From assembly GCA_947258465.1 (NCBI GenBank), contig CAMYIQ010000024.1, forward strand, positions 1 to 8,887: a DNA stretch of 8,887 bases, read 5' to 3'. This document shows, piece by piece, positions 1-4,534 of the stretch. The position numbers and the translations under genes were made by a program. The notes beneath the pieces were generated by a model that was not told where the DNA came from, did no database searches, and saw only the letters and a list, made by a program, of their open reading frames with translations. The stretch comes from an uncultured Erythrobacter sp. (GTDB lineage Bacteria; Pseudomonadota; Alphaproteobacteria; Sphingomonadales; Sphingomonadaceae). How positions within the stretch are numbered: the stretch's first letter is position 1; the number at the start of each line of letters is the position of its first letter.

Positions 1-144
1 GACGTACAGGCCGTGAATCAGACCCGGAATGAACCCCAGCAGCGTGAGCACGAGGTTCAGAAGCGTCGTGCCGCCGAGGCCGTGTTTCAGTGCCACACCG
101 AGCGGGGGCAGCAAGATGGTCGCGATCAGAATGAGAATTGCCAT
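1..144 (-). CDS. YqaE/Pmp3-family small membrane protein (partial, 3' end beyond window)
   Basis: Forty-eight codons are visible before the left edge. The protein is almost wholly hydrophobic: a first membrane segment at about residues 2-16 (ILIATILLPPLGVAL), a short basic/glycine turn (KHGLGG), then a second segment at about 24-44 ending GFIPGLIHGLYV. The ILLPPLGV and LTLLGFIPGLIHALY patterns are the hallmark of the Pmp3/YqaE (UPF0057) family, normally 50-60 residues, so only the last few residues should be missing. Family members are inner-membrane proteins linked to salt, cold or membrane-potential stress; biochemical activity is unknown. An AGGA lies about 8 bases before the ATG. It follows the ybaN-like gene by 73 bases on the same strand and may be the last member of the stress operon; that link is inference. 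Confidence 0.88.
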   Translation of the reverse strand, partial: MAILILIATILLPPLGVALKHGLGGTTLLNLVLTLLGFIPGLIHGLYV

Positions 145-217
145 TGGGGTGTCCTTTTGTCTACCCTGCCGTCGTTCGTCAATTCAACGGCTTAGGCGCT
201 GCCCGGTTCCGGGGACG

Positions 218-568
218 TCATTCGTTGCGCGTCGCGATCCAGCCCCCGCAGATGACGAGGATGGCTATGGATATCCAATACCAGGGATGGCCCAGCGTGT
301 ACCAGGTGAATACCGCGCCGGTCGCCATGGCGCCGATCGCCATGGTCTTGGCGCGGCGGCTGATCGCGCGGCGTTCGCGCCAGTCGAGCACTTGCGGCCC
401 CCAATGGGGGTGGTCGAGGATTTTCTGTTCCAGCTCCGGGCTCGACCGGGCAAAGAAATAGACGGCGAGCAAGAGGAACGGCACTGTCGGTACGATCGGC
501 AGCGCCGCCCCGATCGCGCCCAATCCCAGCGCAACGAAGCCCAGACCTTTGTAGACCGGGCGCTTCAT
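218..568 (-). CDS. YbaN/DUF454-family inner-membrane protein
   Basis: A 116-residue protein with the DUF454 signature: a first hydrophobic pair at about residues 8-40 with GAIGAALPIVPTVPFLLLA, followed by YFFARSSPELEQKILDHPHWGPQVLDWRERRAI, then two more membrane segments at about 74-92 and 96-112. The LPxxPTxPFLLLA and FxRSSP...GPxxxxWRERRAI motifs match the family closely; its function is unknown (E. coli YbaN is the named relative). The ATG follows the sufE stop after one base (TGA-C-ATG), so translation is probably coupled to SufE. Just after the stop there is a short inverted repeat CCCGG-AA-CCGGG without a T run, so I do not call a terminator. Its place in the tail of a Psp operon suggests a membrane role, but nothing in the sequence specifies it. 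Confidence 0.9.
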   Translation of the reverse strand: MKRPVYKGLGFVALGLGAIGAALPIVPTVPFLLLAVYFFARSSPELEQKILDHPHWGPQVLDWRERRAISRRAKTMAIGAMATGAVFTWYTLGHPWYWISIAILVICGGWIATRNE

Positions 569-569
569 G

Positions 570-977
570 TCATCCCGCTGCGATACGCGCAGCGTGCTCT
601 TTCACCAGCGCGATCATATTCGGCACGCCTTGCGTACGGTTGCTGGAGAGCTGGTTCTTGAGGTCGAAGGGTTCGAGCGCCGCGGCGATATCCATTTGCG
701 CGACTTCACGCGCAGGCTGGTCCTGCACAGCGGAAATCACCAAGGCTACGATCCCTTTTGTAATCGCGGCATTGCTATCCGCCAGGAAGTGCAGTTCCTC
801 GTCGGTGCCGGTGGGATAGACCCAGACTTGGGCGCTACAGCCCCGCACCAGAGTAGCGTCGGTCTTGAGCGCTTGCGGCATGTCTTCAAGCTCGCGGCCA
901 AGCTCGATCAGAAGGCGGTAGCGTTCGTCGGCGTCGAGAAATTCGTATTCTTCGGCAATATCGGAAAGTGTGCGCAT
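570..977 (-). CDS. sufE: SufE-family cysteine desulfurase accessory (sulfur acceptor)
   Basis: A 135-residue protein that matches SufE along its length. The sulfur-accepting cysteine is Cys47 in TLVRGCSAQVWV, equivalent to the RGCQSQVW motif of known SufE. The N-terminal YEFLDADERYRLLIELGREL and the C-terminal LSSNRTQGVPNMIALVKEHA are also typical. SufE takes persulfide sulfur from the SufS desulfurase and enhances its activity for Fe-S cluster assembly in the cytosol. No other suf gene is in the window. The ATG has AAGGG about 8 bases upstream and lies 41 bases after the preceding 58-residue membrane protein; its stop is one base from the ybaN-like start. Standing in the tail of a Psp stress operon, away from a suf cluster, is notable but its co-transcription is inferred from orientation and spacing only. 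Confidence 0.93.
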   Translation of the reverse strand: MRTLSDIAEEYEFLDADERYRLLIELGRELEDMPQALKTDATLVRGCSAQVWVYPTGTDEELHFLADSNAAITKGIVALVISAVQDQPAREVAQMDIAAALEPFDLKNQLSSNRTQGVPNMIALVKEHAARIAAG

Positions 978-1018
978 GGCGCGCCCTTAGCGGGCCGGTG
1001 GACAGGCGTCCATCGACC

Positions 1019-1195
1019 TCAGCCCGATAGACCGCCGGGGCGGGTGAACGCGTAATACACGACATAGAACCAGCCGAAAAAACCATGGATCGCCGCCCAG
1101 ATAATCGATTGGTGCAAGCCCCAGCTGATCGCGACCGCGATGGCACTGCCGAGGCCGATCCCGGCCCGCGCCGCATCGGTTCGCGCGACGCTCAC
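1019..1195 (-). CDS. 58-residue membrane protein, GTG start, function unknown
   Basis: The GTG start overlaps the TGA of the preceding gene as GTGA, a standard coupled arrangement. The product begins VSVARTDAARAGIGLGSAIA, has one or two hydrophobic stretches (about residues 13-23 and 28-50, containing SIIWAAIHGFFGWFYVVYYAF) and ends TRPGGLSG. Aromatic residues cluster at the membrane boundary (W25, W33, F39-F40, W42-Y44, Y47-Y48). It lacks the coiled-coil LERI-x-TD motif of the upstream paralogues. I do not recognise a named family. Support for it being real is the GTGA overlap, the orderly membrane-protein composition, and the fact that it fills the only otherwise empty part of the operon before sufE. 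It is too short and starts with GTG, so routine gene calling could miss it. Confidence 0.72.
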   Translation of the reverse strand: MSVARTDAARAGIGLGSAIAVAISWGLHQSIIWAAIHGFFGWFYVVYYAFTRPGGLSG

Positions 1196-1431
1196 AGATC
1201 CACTCCGCTTGCGATCGCTTCGAGTTTCTTGATCCGTTCCTTCAGGTCGGACAGCTCGATGCGTGCGGCACCGATCGATGAACCGCCATCGTGTTCCCCA
1301 CTGCCGCGCGCGCGTTCCAGCTCCTGGCGTTTCAGGGCAAGCCAGCCATGCCAGGCCCTGAGCAACGCACCGGCGACGATGGTCAGGCCGACCAGCGATG
1401 CGCCTGCGATTATCATTGTCGGTTCGAACAT
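1192..1431 (-). CDS. Small PspB-like membrane protein with shortened C-terminal motif
   Basis: A 79-residue protein: membrane segment at about residues 6-25 (MIIAGASLVGLTIVAGALL), a basic/aromatic boundary (RAWHGWLALKRQELERAR), a Gly/Ser-rich linker at about 43-54, and a C-terminal helix ELSDLKERIKKLEAIASGVDL. That helix aligns with the ERIRVLERIATDS motif of the neighbouring genes, but the protein stops where the others continue with TDxxxxLAxxIExLRD. I place the start at the ATG giving MFEPTM because AAGGAGG lies 10 bases upstream and a closer GAGG lies 2 bases upstream. Reading further 5' would cross the preceding gene, and an ATG 8 bases before ends after two codons. It lies 31 bases after the preceding paralogue and overlaps the next gene by GTGA. 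Function is probably envelope-stress related by context; no direct evidence. Confidence 0.82.
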   Translation of the reverse strand: MFEPTMIIAGASLVGLTIVAGALLRAWHGWLALKRQELERARGSGEHDGGSSIGAARIELSDLKERIKKLEAIASGVDL

Positions 1432-1462
1432 CACCTCATGTCCTCCTTGAACCCTGCCGTCC

Positions 1463-1735
1463 TCAATCCGCCTGCTTGTCGCGCAGGGCTTCGATTTCGG
1501 CGGCGATCCTCTTCGTTTTGCGGGCATCGAGCGAATTGCTGTCGGTTGCAATCCGTTCGAGCACCTTGATCCGTTCGCGCAGTTCCTCGATCTCGCGCCT
1601 TGTTTCGGCATCGTCGGATGCTGCACGGCTTTCATTGCCGTATTCGTCGGTCACGATACCGTGCTTCGCGCGGTTCCATTGCGTTGCGCCCCAGACCAGG
1701 ATCGCGATGATGGCAACGATGACCCAACCACTCAT
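1463..1735 (-). CDS. PspB-like membrane/coiled-coil paralogue (90 residues)
   Basis: The N-terminus MSGWVIVAIIAILVWGATQW is one membrane segment (about residues 3-20), followed by a basic NRAKHG boundary, an acidic linker, and a charged coiled coil at about 42-89. The coil carries ERIKVLERIATDSNS, the motif shared by the cluster, but with an insertion (about residues 70-77, DARKTKRI) before AAEIEALRD. The ATG overlaps the TGA of the upstream paralogue as ATGA, and AGGAG sits 9 bases upstream. A GTG three codons earlier is in frame but directly abuts that Shine-Dalgarno sequence, so the ATG is preferred. Topology should be a short periplasmic N-terminus with the coil in the cytoplasm, as in PspB. 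Likely a PspB-family stress component; exact partner unknown. Confidence 0.85.
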   Translation of the reverse strand: MSGWVIVAIIAILVWGATQWNRAKHGIVTDEYGNESRAASDDAETRREIEELRERIKVLERIATDSNSLDARKTKRIAAEIEALRDKQAD

Positions 1736-2043
1736 TGTGTGCACTCCTGCGGCGTGGTGCGGTCTTCGATTTCCCGCAGGTCGCGCAATTCCTCGATCTG
1801 CGAAGCGAGCGCGTGATTGCTGTCGGTCGCGATCCGTTCCAGTACGCGGATGCGCTCTTCAAGCTTGCGATGATCGGCTGCGGCAATGCCGGCTCCGCTC
1901 TCGGCTTCGGCCTTGCGCGCCCTCAGTTCGGCCATTTTTTCCTCGTGAGCATTCGCCCGCCGGTGCGTGACATTGGCGAAGGTGAGGATAATGATACCCG
2001 CGAGCAGGATGAAGGCGAAGATCAAGAACAGATCGCCGTCCAT
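1732..2043 (-). CDS. PspB-like membrane/coiled-coil paralogue (103 residues)
   Basis: The order is: membrane segment at about residues 4-23 (DLFLIFAFILLAGIIILTFA), His/Arg boundary (HRRANAHEEK), a long charged helix to about residue 90, and the shared motif LEERIRVLERIATDSNHALA followed by SQIEELRD (about 61-88). The ATG shares one base with the stop of the upstream paralogue (TGATG), with AAGGAGG 7 bases before it. A TTG one codon earlier is in frame but not needed. It overlaps the next gene by ATGA. No catalytic motifs and no enzymatic fold are visible; a membrane-anchored oligomerising coil is the plain reading. It is the paralogue most like the next gene downstream in its ERI(K/R)VLERIATDSN core, suggesting the two arose by tandem duplication. 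Confidence 0.87.
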   Translation of the reverse strand: MDGDLFLIFAFILLAGIIILTFANVTHRRANAHEEKMAELRARKAEAESGAGIAAADHRKLEERIRVLERIATDSNHALASQIEELRDLREIEDRTTPQECTQ

Positions 2044-2351
2044 CAATTGGCCTCCTTGTCATCGCGCAGACGATCGAATTCGGCGGTTAGATGATAACCG
2101 CTGTCGGTCACGATCCGTTCGACATTACCGAGCCGATCCTTGAGCGAGCCGAGCTCGGCGCGCAGTTCGGCGTTTTCCTGGGTCAGCAGCTTGACCCGTT
2201 CCACGGCTTGGTCGTTCTTCGGATAGACTGCTTTGCCCCAGCTATTTTCGAGCGGGTAACCATTCTTGATCCGCATCCAGGTGGTGACCACCCAGCCTGT
2301 GGCCATTATGGCGACGCCGGCGATGATGGCGGTCTCGGTCAGGAATTCCAT
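2043..2351 (-). CDS. PspB-like membrane/coiled-coil paralogue (102 residues)
   Basis: A membrane segment at about residues 7-25 (TAIIAGVAIMATGWVVTTW) is followed by a basic boundary (MRIKNGYPLENSWGKAVYPK). A leucine-heptad coiled coil runs from about 48 to 80 (VERVKLLTQENAELRAELGS), and the cluster motif is at about 72-97 (DRLGNVERIVTDSGYHLTAE then FDRLRD). The ATG overlaps the upstream TAA by one base (TAATG) and has a GGGAGAGAG purine run in front. The linker between membrane segment and coil is longer and more aromatic than in its sisters, and the coil has the best heptad pattern of the set. Predicted inner-membrane, coil in cytoplasm. Role in Psp signalling is inferred from the operon and from similarity to the PspB/PspC C-terminal motif. 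Confidence 0.88.
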   Translation of the reverse strand: MEFLTETAIIAGVAIMATGWVVTTWMRIKNGYPLENSWGKAVYPKNDQAVERVKLLTQENAELRAELGSLKDRLGNVERIVTDSGYHLTAEFDRLRDDKEAN

Positions 2352-2659
2352 TACGCTCTCTCTCCCTGCTTGATGTCCAAAGCTACGCCGCCATCGCGTT
2401 CCTCGACCGAGCGCTGGTCGCGCAGCGCTTCGATCTGGGTCGCCACGTCATAGCCCTTGTCGGTCACGATGCGTTCGAGGACGCGAACCCGATCTTCGAG
2501 GTCCTGCACCTTGCTGGCGTATTGCGCGGCCTTTTCGGCGGTAGCCTGGGCAGTGGTCTGGACATTCATTTGCGCAAGCTTCTGCTGATGCTTGGTCCAA
2601 ATCGCCACGATCGGGATCATCAGCGCGATGATCGGGACAAATACGCCGATATTTTCCAT
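2351..2659 (-). CDS. PspB-like membrane/coiled-coil paralogue (102 residues)
   Basis: The first paralogue after pspC. A membrane segment at about residues 4-21 (IGVFVPIIALMIPIVAIW) runs straight into TKHQQK, close to the PspB pattern of a hydrophobic helix followed by a basic/His boundary. A Gln/Ala/Thr-rich helix (about 28-50) leads to the motif EDRVRVLERIVTDKGYDVAT then QIEALRD (about 55-81), followed by a polar tail. GGAGG lies 4 bases before the ATG, and the gene begins 24 bases after the pspC stop, the largest gap among the first core genes. Its stop overlaps the next start (TAATG). Probably an auxiliary PspB that partners PspA/PspC or its sister proteins; that is inference from sequence similarity and position. 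Confidence 0.88.
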   Translation of the reverse strand: MENIGVFVPIIALMIPIVAIWTKHQQKLAQMNVQTTAQATAEKAAQYASKVQDLEDRVRVLERIVTDKGYDVATQIEALRDQRSVEERDGGVALDIKQGERA

Positions 2660-2683
2660 GGTTCCTCCCCCCTCCTGATGGCC

Positions 2684-3061
2684 TTAGCGCAGGCGTTCGA
2701 TTTCAGCGGTCAGCCGCGGATTGCTGCTGACGTAAAAGGTCTCGACATCGGCCAGACGGCGATCGACATCCTTCATCCGGGCGCGGATTTCGCGAGCCGT
2801 GCGCTTCGGATTCTGACGGACGCGCTGCCAGTATTTGCTCTCGTCATGATCGACATAGAGGTGCGATGGCTTCTTGTTCAGCAGCAGACCCGCGATGAAG
2901 TAGAACGGTATGGTCGAACCGCCGGACATGAAGGTCAGACCGAGGAAGCCCAGGCGGACCCAGAAAACGTTGACGCCGGTGTAATCCGCGATGCCCGAGC
3001 AGACGCCCATCAGTTTCGCATTCTGTTTATCGCGGTAGAGCGTGGTGCGGGGGCTGTTCAC
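2684..3061 (-). CDS. pspC: Phage shock protein C (PspC), envelope-stress membrane sensor
   Basis: The PspC domain covers about residues 8-65: LYRDKQNAKLMGVCSGIADY, then TGVNVFWVRLGFLGLTFMSG with the predicted membrane helix through PFYFIAGLLLNKKP. Together these are the classical G(V/I)CxGIAxYxxxxxxxxR signature. The C-terminal cytoplasmic part ends in VDRRLADVETFYVSSNPRLT then AEIERLR, the same short coiled-coil motif found in E. coli PspC and in the neighbouring PspB-like genes. Length (125) is near the E. coli 119. PspC with PspB detects inner-membrane stress, binds PspA and so releases PspF. The start is GTG, overlapping the pspB TGA as GTGA, with AAGGAG 7 bases upstream, indicating tight coupling to pspB. 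Confidence 0.95.
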   Translation of the reverse strand: MNSPRTTLYRDKQNAKLMGVCSGIADYTGVNVFWVRLGFLGLTFMSGGSTIPFYFIAGLLLNKKPSHLYVDHDESKYWQRVRQNPKRTAREIRARMKDVDRRLADVETFYVSSNPRLTAEIERLR

Positions 3062-3354
3062 TTGGTTACTCCTTTTTTCTCGGCCATCAGCTGTTCGAGT
3101 TCGCGCAGCTGCTGATTGTCCTGTTCGCTGTCGTGGACGAGGCGGGCGGGACGAAATTCGGGATTGTCGCTGGCGACCAGGCGCTCGACCGTATCCATGC
3201 GGTCGTCGAGGCGTTTGGCGAGGCTGTAGAGCTCTTCGAGCAGAGCTTCGTCATCGGTGGTAATGGTGGCCGAAGTCTTCCATTTGGTGATGTAGTGGAG
3301 GATGATCCACGGCAGGCCGATGAATATGGCAACGATTGCAAAGATCTCTTCCAC
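3058..3354 (-). CDS. pspB: Phage shock protein B (PspB), membrane partner of PspC
   Basis: The N-terminal membrane helix at about residues 4-21 ends IGLPWIILHYITKWK, corresponding to the IPLTIF...LWLHYSNR boundary of PspB. The cytoplasmic coil has LLEELYSLAKRLDDRMDTVE then RLVASDNPEFR, matching the RMRERIQALESILDAEHPNWR end of E. coli PspB. At 98 residues it is about 24 longer than E. coli PspB, the extra being a charged Gln/Glu-rich tail after RPARLVH (DSEQDNQQLRELEQLMAEKK) that could extend the coil. PspB works with PspC to sense membrane damage and recruit PspA. The start is GTG with AAGGAGG 8 bases upstream; the preceding pspA stop is three bases away. Confidence 0.93.
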   Translation of the reverse strand: MEEIFAIVAIFIGLPWIILHYITKWKTSATITTDDEALLEELYSLAKRLDDRMDTVERLVASDNPEFRPARLVHDSEQDNQQLRELEQLMAEKKGVTK

Positions 3355-3357
3355 GGA

Positions 3358-4047
3358 TCAGTCCTCCTTGTCGGCGCTGCTCTTGCCCAGCGCCTTTTTC
3401 ATCTGTTCGAGTTCGTCGTCGATCGCATCGGCACCCTCCAGCGCGGCGATTTCATCCGACAGGCTCGGCTTGTCCGACTTGTCGGCAATGCTCAGCGCAT
3501 CGGCACGACCTTCGGCATAATCCACACGGCGTTCGAGCTGGTCGAAGCGGTTCAGCGCATCGTCGACGCGTTCGTTGGTCATCAGGCTGCGCAGCTTGAC
3601 GCGGTTTTCCGCGCTTTCGAGCCGGGCGGCGATCGCGGTCTGGCGACTGCGGGCCTCGCGCAGGCGGTTCTGCAGCTTCTGAATGTCCTGCTCATAGGCG
3701 CGCAGCGCATCGTCGAGCACGGCGATTTCCTGCTTGAGCTGTTCGCTCATATCGGCCGCCTTCTTCTTCTCGACCAGCGCGGCGCGGGCAAGATCTTCGC
3801 GGTCCTTCGAGATGGCGAGCTGCGCCTTCTCGTTCCAGTCCGCCTGAAGCTTGTCGAGCTTGACCGAGTGGCGGTGCATTTCTTTCTGGTCGGCGATCGT
3901 GCGCGCGGCACTGGCGCGGACCTCGACCAGCGTTTCTTCCATTTCGAGAATGATCATGCGGATCATCTTCTGGGGGTCGTCCGCCTTGTCGAGCATGTCG
4001 TTGAAATTGGCGGCGATGATATCGCGAGTACGGCTGAAAATGCCCAT
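3358..4047 (-). CDS. pspA: Phage shock protein A (PspA/IM30/Vipp1 family)
   Basis: From MGIFSRTRDIIAANFNDMLD the protein is 229 residues, against 222 in E. coli PspA. The amphipathic N-terminal helix (about 2-20) is followed by DDPQKMIRMIILEMEETLVE, the strongly conserved PspA/IM30 helix 1 pattern. Long charged coiled coils fill about 25-185, and an acidic tail (AADALSI...KSSADKED region, about 190-229) completes it. No membrane helix. PspA is a peripheral inner-membrane ESCRT-III-like protein that stabilises damaged membrane and, unstressed, inhibits PspF. I chose this start because it matches the family N-terminus and GGAG lies 10 bases upstream. The frame stays open upstream for 69 more codons to an ATG coupled to a small gene (see 4048-4254), so an N-terminally extended form cannot be excluded. 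Confidence 0.95.
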   Translation of the reverse strand: MGIFSRTRDIIAANFNDMLDKADDPQKMIRMIILEMEETLVEVRASAARTIADQKEMHRHSVKLDKLQADWNEKAQLAISKDREDLARAALVEKKKAADMSEQLKQEIAVLDDALRAYEQDIQKLQNRLREARSRQTAIAARLESAENRVKLRSLMTNERVDDALNRFDQLERRVDYAEGRADALSIADKSDKPSLSDEIAALEGADAIDDELEQMKKALGKSSADKED

Positions 4048-4254
4048 CAATGGTGCTCCACTGGAAAAAAAGTCCGATCCTTTGGACCGCCCGCCATCGC
4101 GGGTCGGAGTCGGGGACCGGCGCAGCCGTTCTACCTCTTCCTCGATACGCGACAAGCGGGGGCGGGCCGAAGCGCCTTCGGCATCTCTGCCATTGGGACT
4201 GTCGGGGGAGAAGCGCTCCGGCCCTAAGGGATCGTGGTCGGGAGGCAAGGTCAT
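4048..4254 (-). CDS. Short ORF before pspA: separate gene with slipped end, or N-terminal extension of PspA
   Basis: The ATG overlaps the TGA of the 50-residue peptide gene (ATGA). The reading frame encodes 69 residues rich in Pro, Asp, Arg and Ser, with one short charged helix RPRLSRIEEEVERLRRS (about 31-47), and no stop before the pspA ATG, so the literal product would be a 298-residue PspA. Canonical PspA has no such disordered leader. The tail of the ORF contains seven consecutive T (minus strand). Loss of one T changes the end to FFPVEHH-stop, 68 residues, with the stop overlapping the pspA ATG as TGATG, exactly the junction style used elsewhere in this operon. Either slippage or sequencing error, or a genuine fusion, explains it. 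Codon composition and coupling support translation; the boundary is uncertain. I recognise no family. Confidence 0.5.
4065..4071 (-). other. T7 homopolymer at the end of the pre-pspA ORF (possible slippage site)
   Basis: Seven T on the minus strand, 18 bases before the pspA ATG. In the given frame it reads TTT TTT TCC and continues into PspA; one base fewer gives a stop overlapping the pspA start. Runs of this length are common sites of polymerase slippage and of sequencing or assembly errors. Confidence 0.45.
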
Positions 4255-4403
4255 GCGATCTCGACCTGTTCGTATGCCGCCATAACCGGCGTGGGTGCGG
4301 TAACCGCGATCTGCGAACTCAGCAGAACAAAAGTGGCCATTGCCGCAATGCTGGCAATGGCAGCCTGTCCAAGCTGGCTGCGGAAAAAGCTGCGGTTGTA
4401 CAT
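4251..4403 (-). CDS. 50-residue signal-peptide-like/single-pass peptide, first gene of psp operon
   Basis: The product starts MYNRSFFRSQLGQAAIASIA with basic residues 4 and 8, continues with a hydrophobic core at about 12-34 (AAMATFVLLSSQIAV), then TAPTPVMAAYEQVEIA. V-M-A before AYEQ is an acceptable signal-peptidase I site (cut after residue 42), which would leave only an 8-residue secreted tail; alternatively it stays as a one-pass membrane peptide. GGGAGG lies 8 bases before the ATG. The gene begins about 41 bases after the predicted sigma-54 transcription start and ends in an ATGA overlap with the next ORF. I do not recognise a named family. A leader peptide, a membrane anchor for PspA, or a secreted stress signal are all possible; the sequence alone does not decide. 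Confidence 0.75.
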   Translation of the reverse strand: MYNRSFFRSQLGQAAIASIAAMATFVLLSSQIAVTAPTPVMAAYEQVEIA

Positions 4404-4455
4404 CTGGGTTACCTCCCTGGGGCCATGTGGCGGCGTTGCTGTTGTCCAATATTCA

Positions 4456-4470
4456 GCAAAGCTCGTGCCA
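4456..4470 (-). promoter_or_regulatory. Sigma-54 (RpoN) promoter of the psp operon
   Basis: On the minus strand TGGCAC-GAGCT-TTGC matches the -24/-12 consensus TGGCAC-N5-TTGC at every conserved base, with GG and GC separated by exactly 10 bases. Transcription should start near 4444, pointing to the 50-residue peptide gene and pspA. A sigma-54 promoter next to a divergent pspF is the known arrangement for pspA control. Confidence 0.92.
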
Positions 4471-4473
4471 AAC

Positions 4474-4515
4474 TCGGAAAGTATTGGAAAATCAGGGGTA
4501 TGGACGTTTTTCCGA
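4474..4515 (-). promoter_or_regulatory. Candidate PspF upstream activating region (GGAAA/TTTCC half-sites)
   Basis: A 7-base inverted repeat TCGGAAA (4474-4480) and TTTCCGA (4509-4515) flanks a further TTGGAAA at 4484-4490. With the palindrome at 4547-4558 the region holds five GGAAA/TTTCC half-sites, about 30 to 110 bases upstream of the expected start. Enhancer-binding proteins such as PspF bind upstream of their promoter. I infer the binding role; the half-site sequence is not one I know as a documented PspF site. Confidence 0.4.
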
Positions 4516-4534
4516 ACTTATGGGTTGGTTCTTA

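Larger units (their letters stand above)
1540..2476 (-). repeat. Four dispersed copies of a 19-bp coding repeat within PspB-like genes
   Basis: Plus-strand copies are at 1540-1558, 1821-1839, 2102-2120 and 2458-2476, one per gene. The third copy reads TGTCGGTCACGATCCGTTC. Copies two and four each differ from it at one base and copy one at three. On the minus strand they encode the ERI(V/A)TD core of the C-terminal motif. The spacing is 281, 281 and 356 bases, roughly one gene. Conservation at third codon positions suggests fairly recent duplication or ongoing gene conversion, though strong codon bias would also contribute. Confidence 0.7.

Noticed and set aside
190..217. Inverted repeat CCCGG-AA-CCGGG after the ybaN-like gene as a terminator
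   Set aside because: The loop is only two bases and no T run follows on the minus strand.
1432..1635. A longer 147-codon form of the gene at 1192-1431
   Set aside because: The extra part overlaps the neighbouring paralogue in another frame, and a good Shine-Dalgarno sequence supports the start at 1431.
3133..4227. A 364-codon open frame on the plus strand across pspB and pspA
   Set aside because: It is the complement of two clear family members; its Leu/Val-rich content is what antisense reading of charged coiled coils produces.
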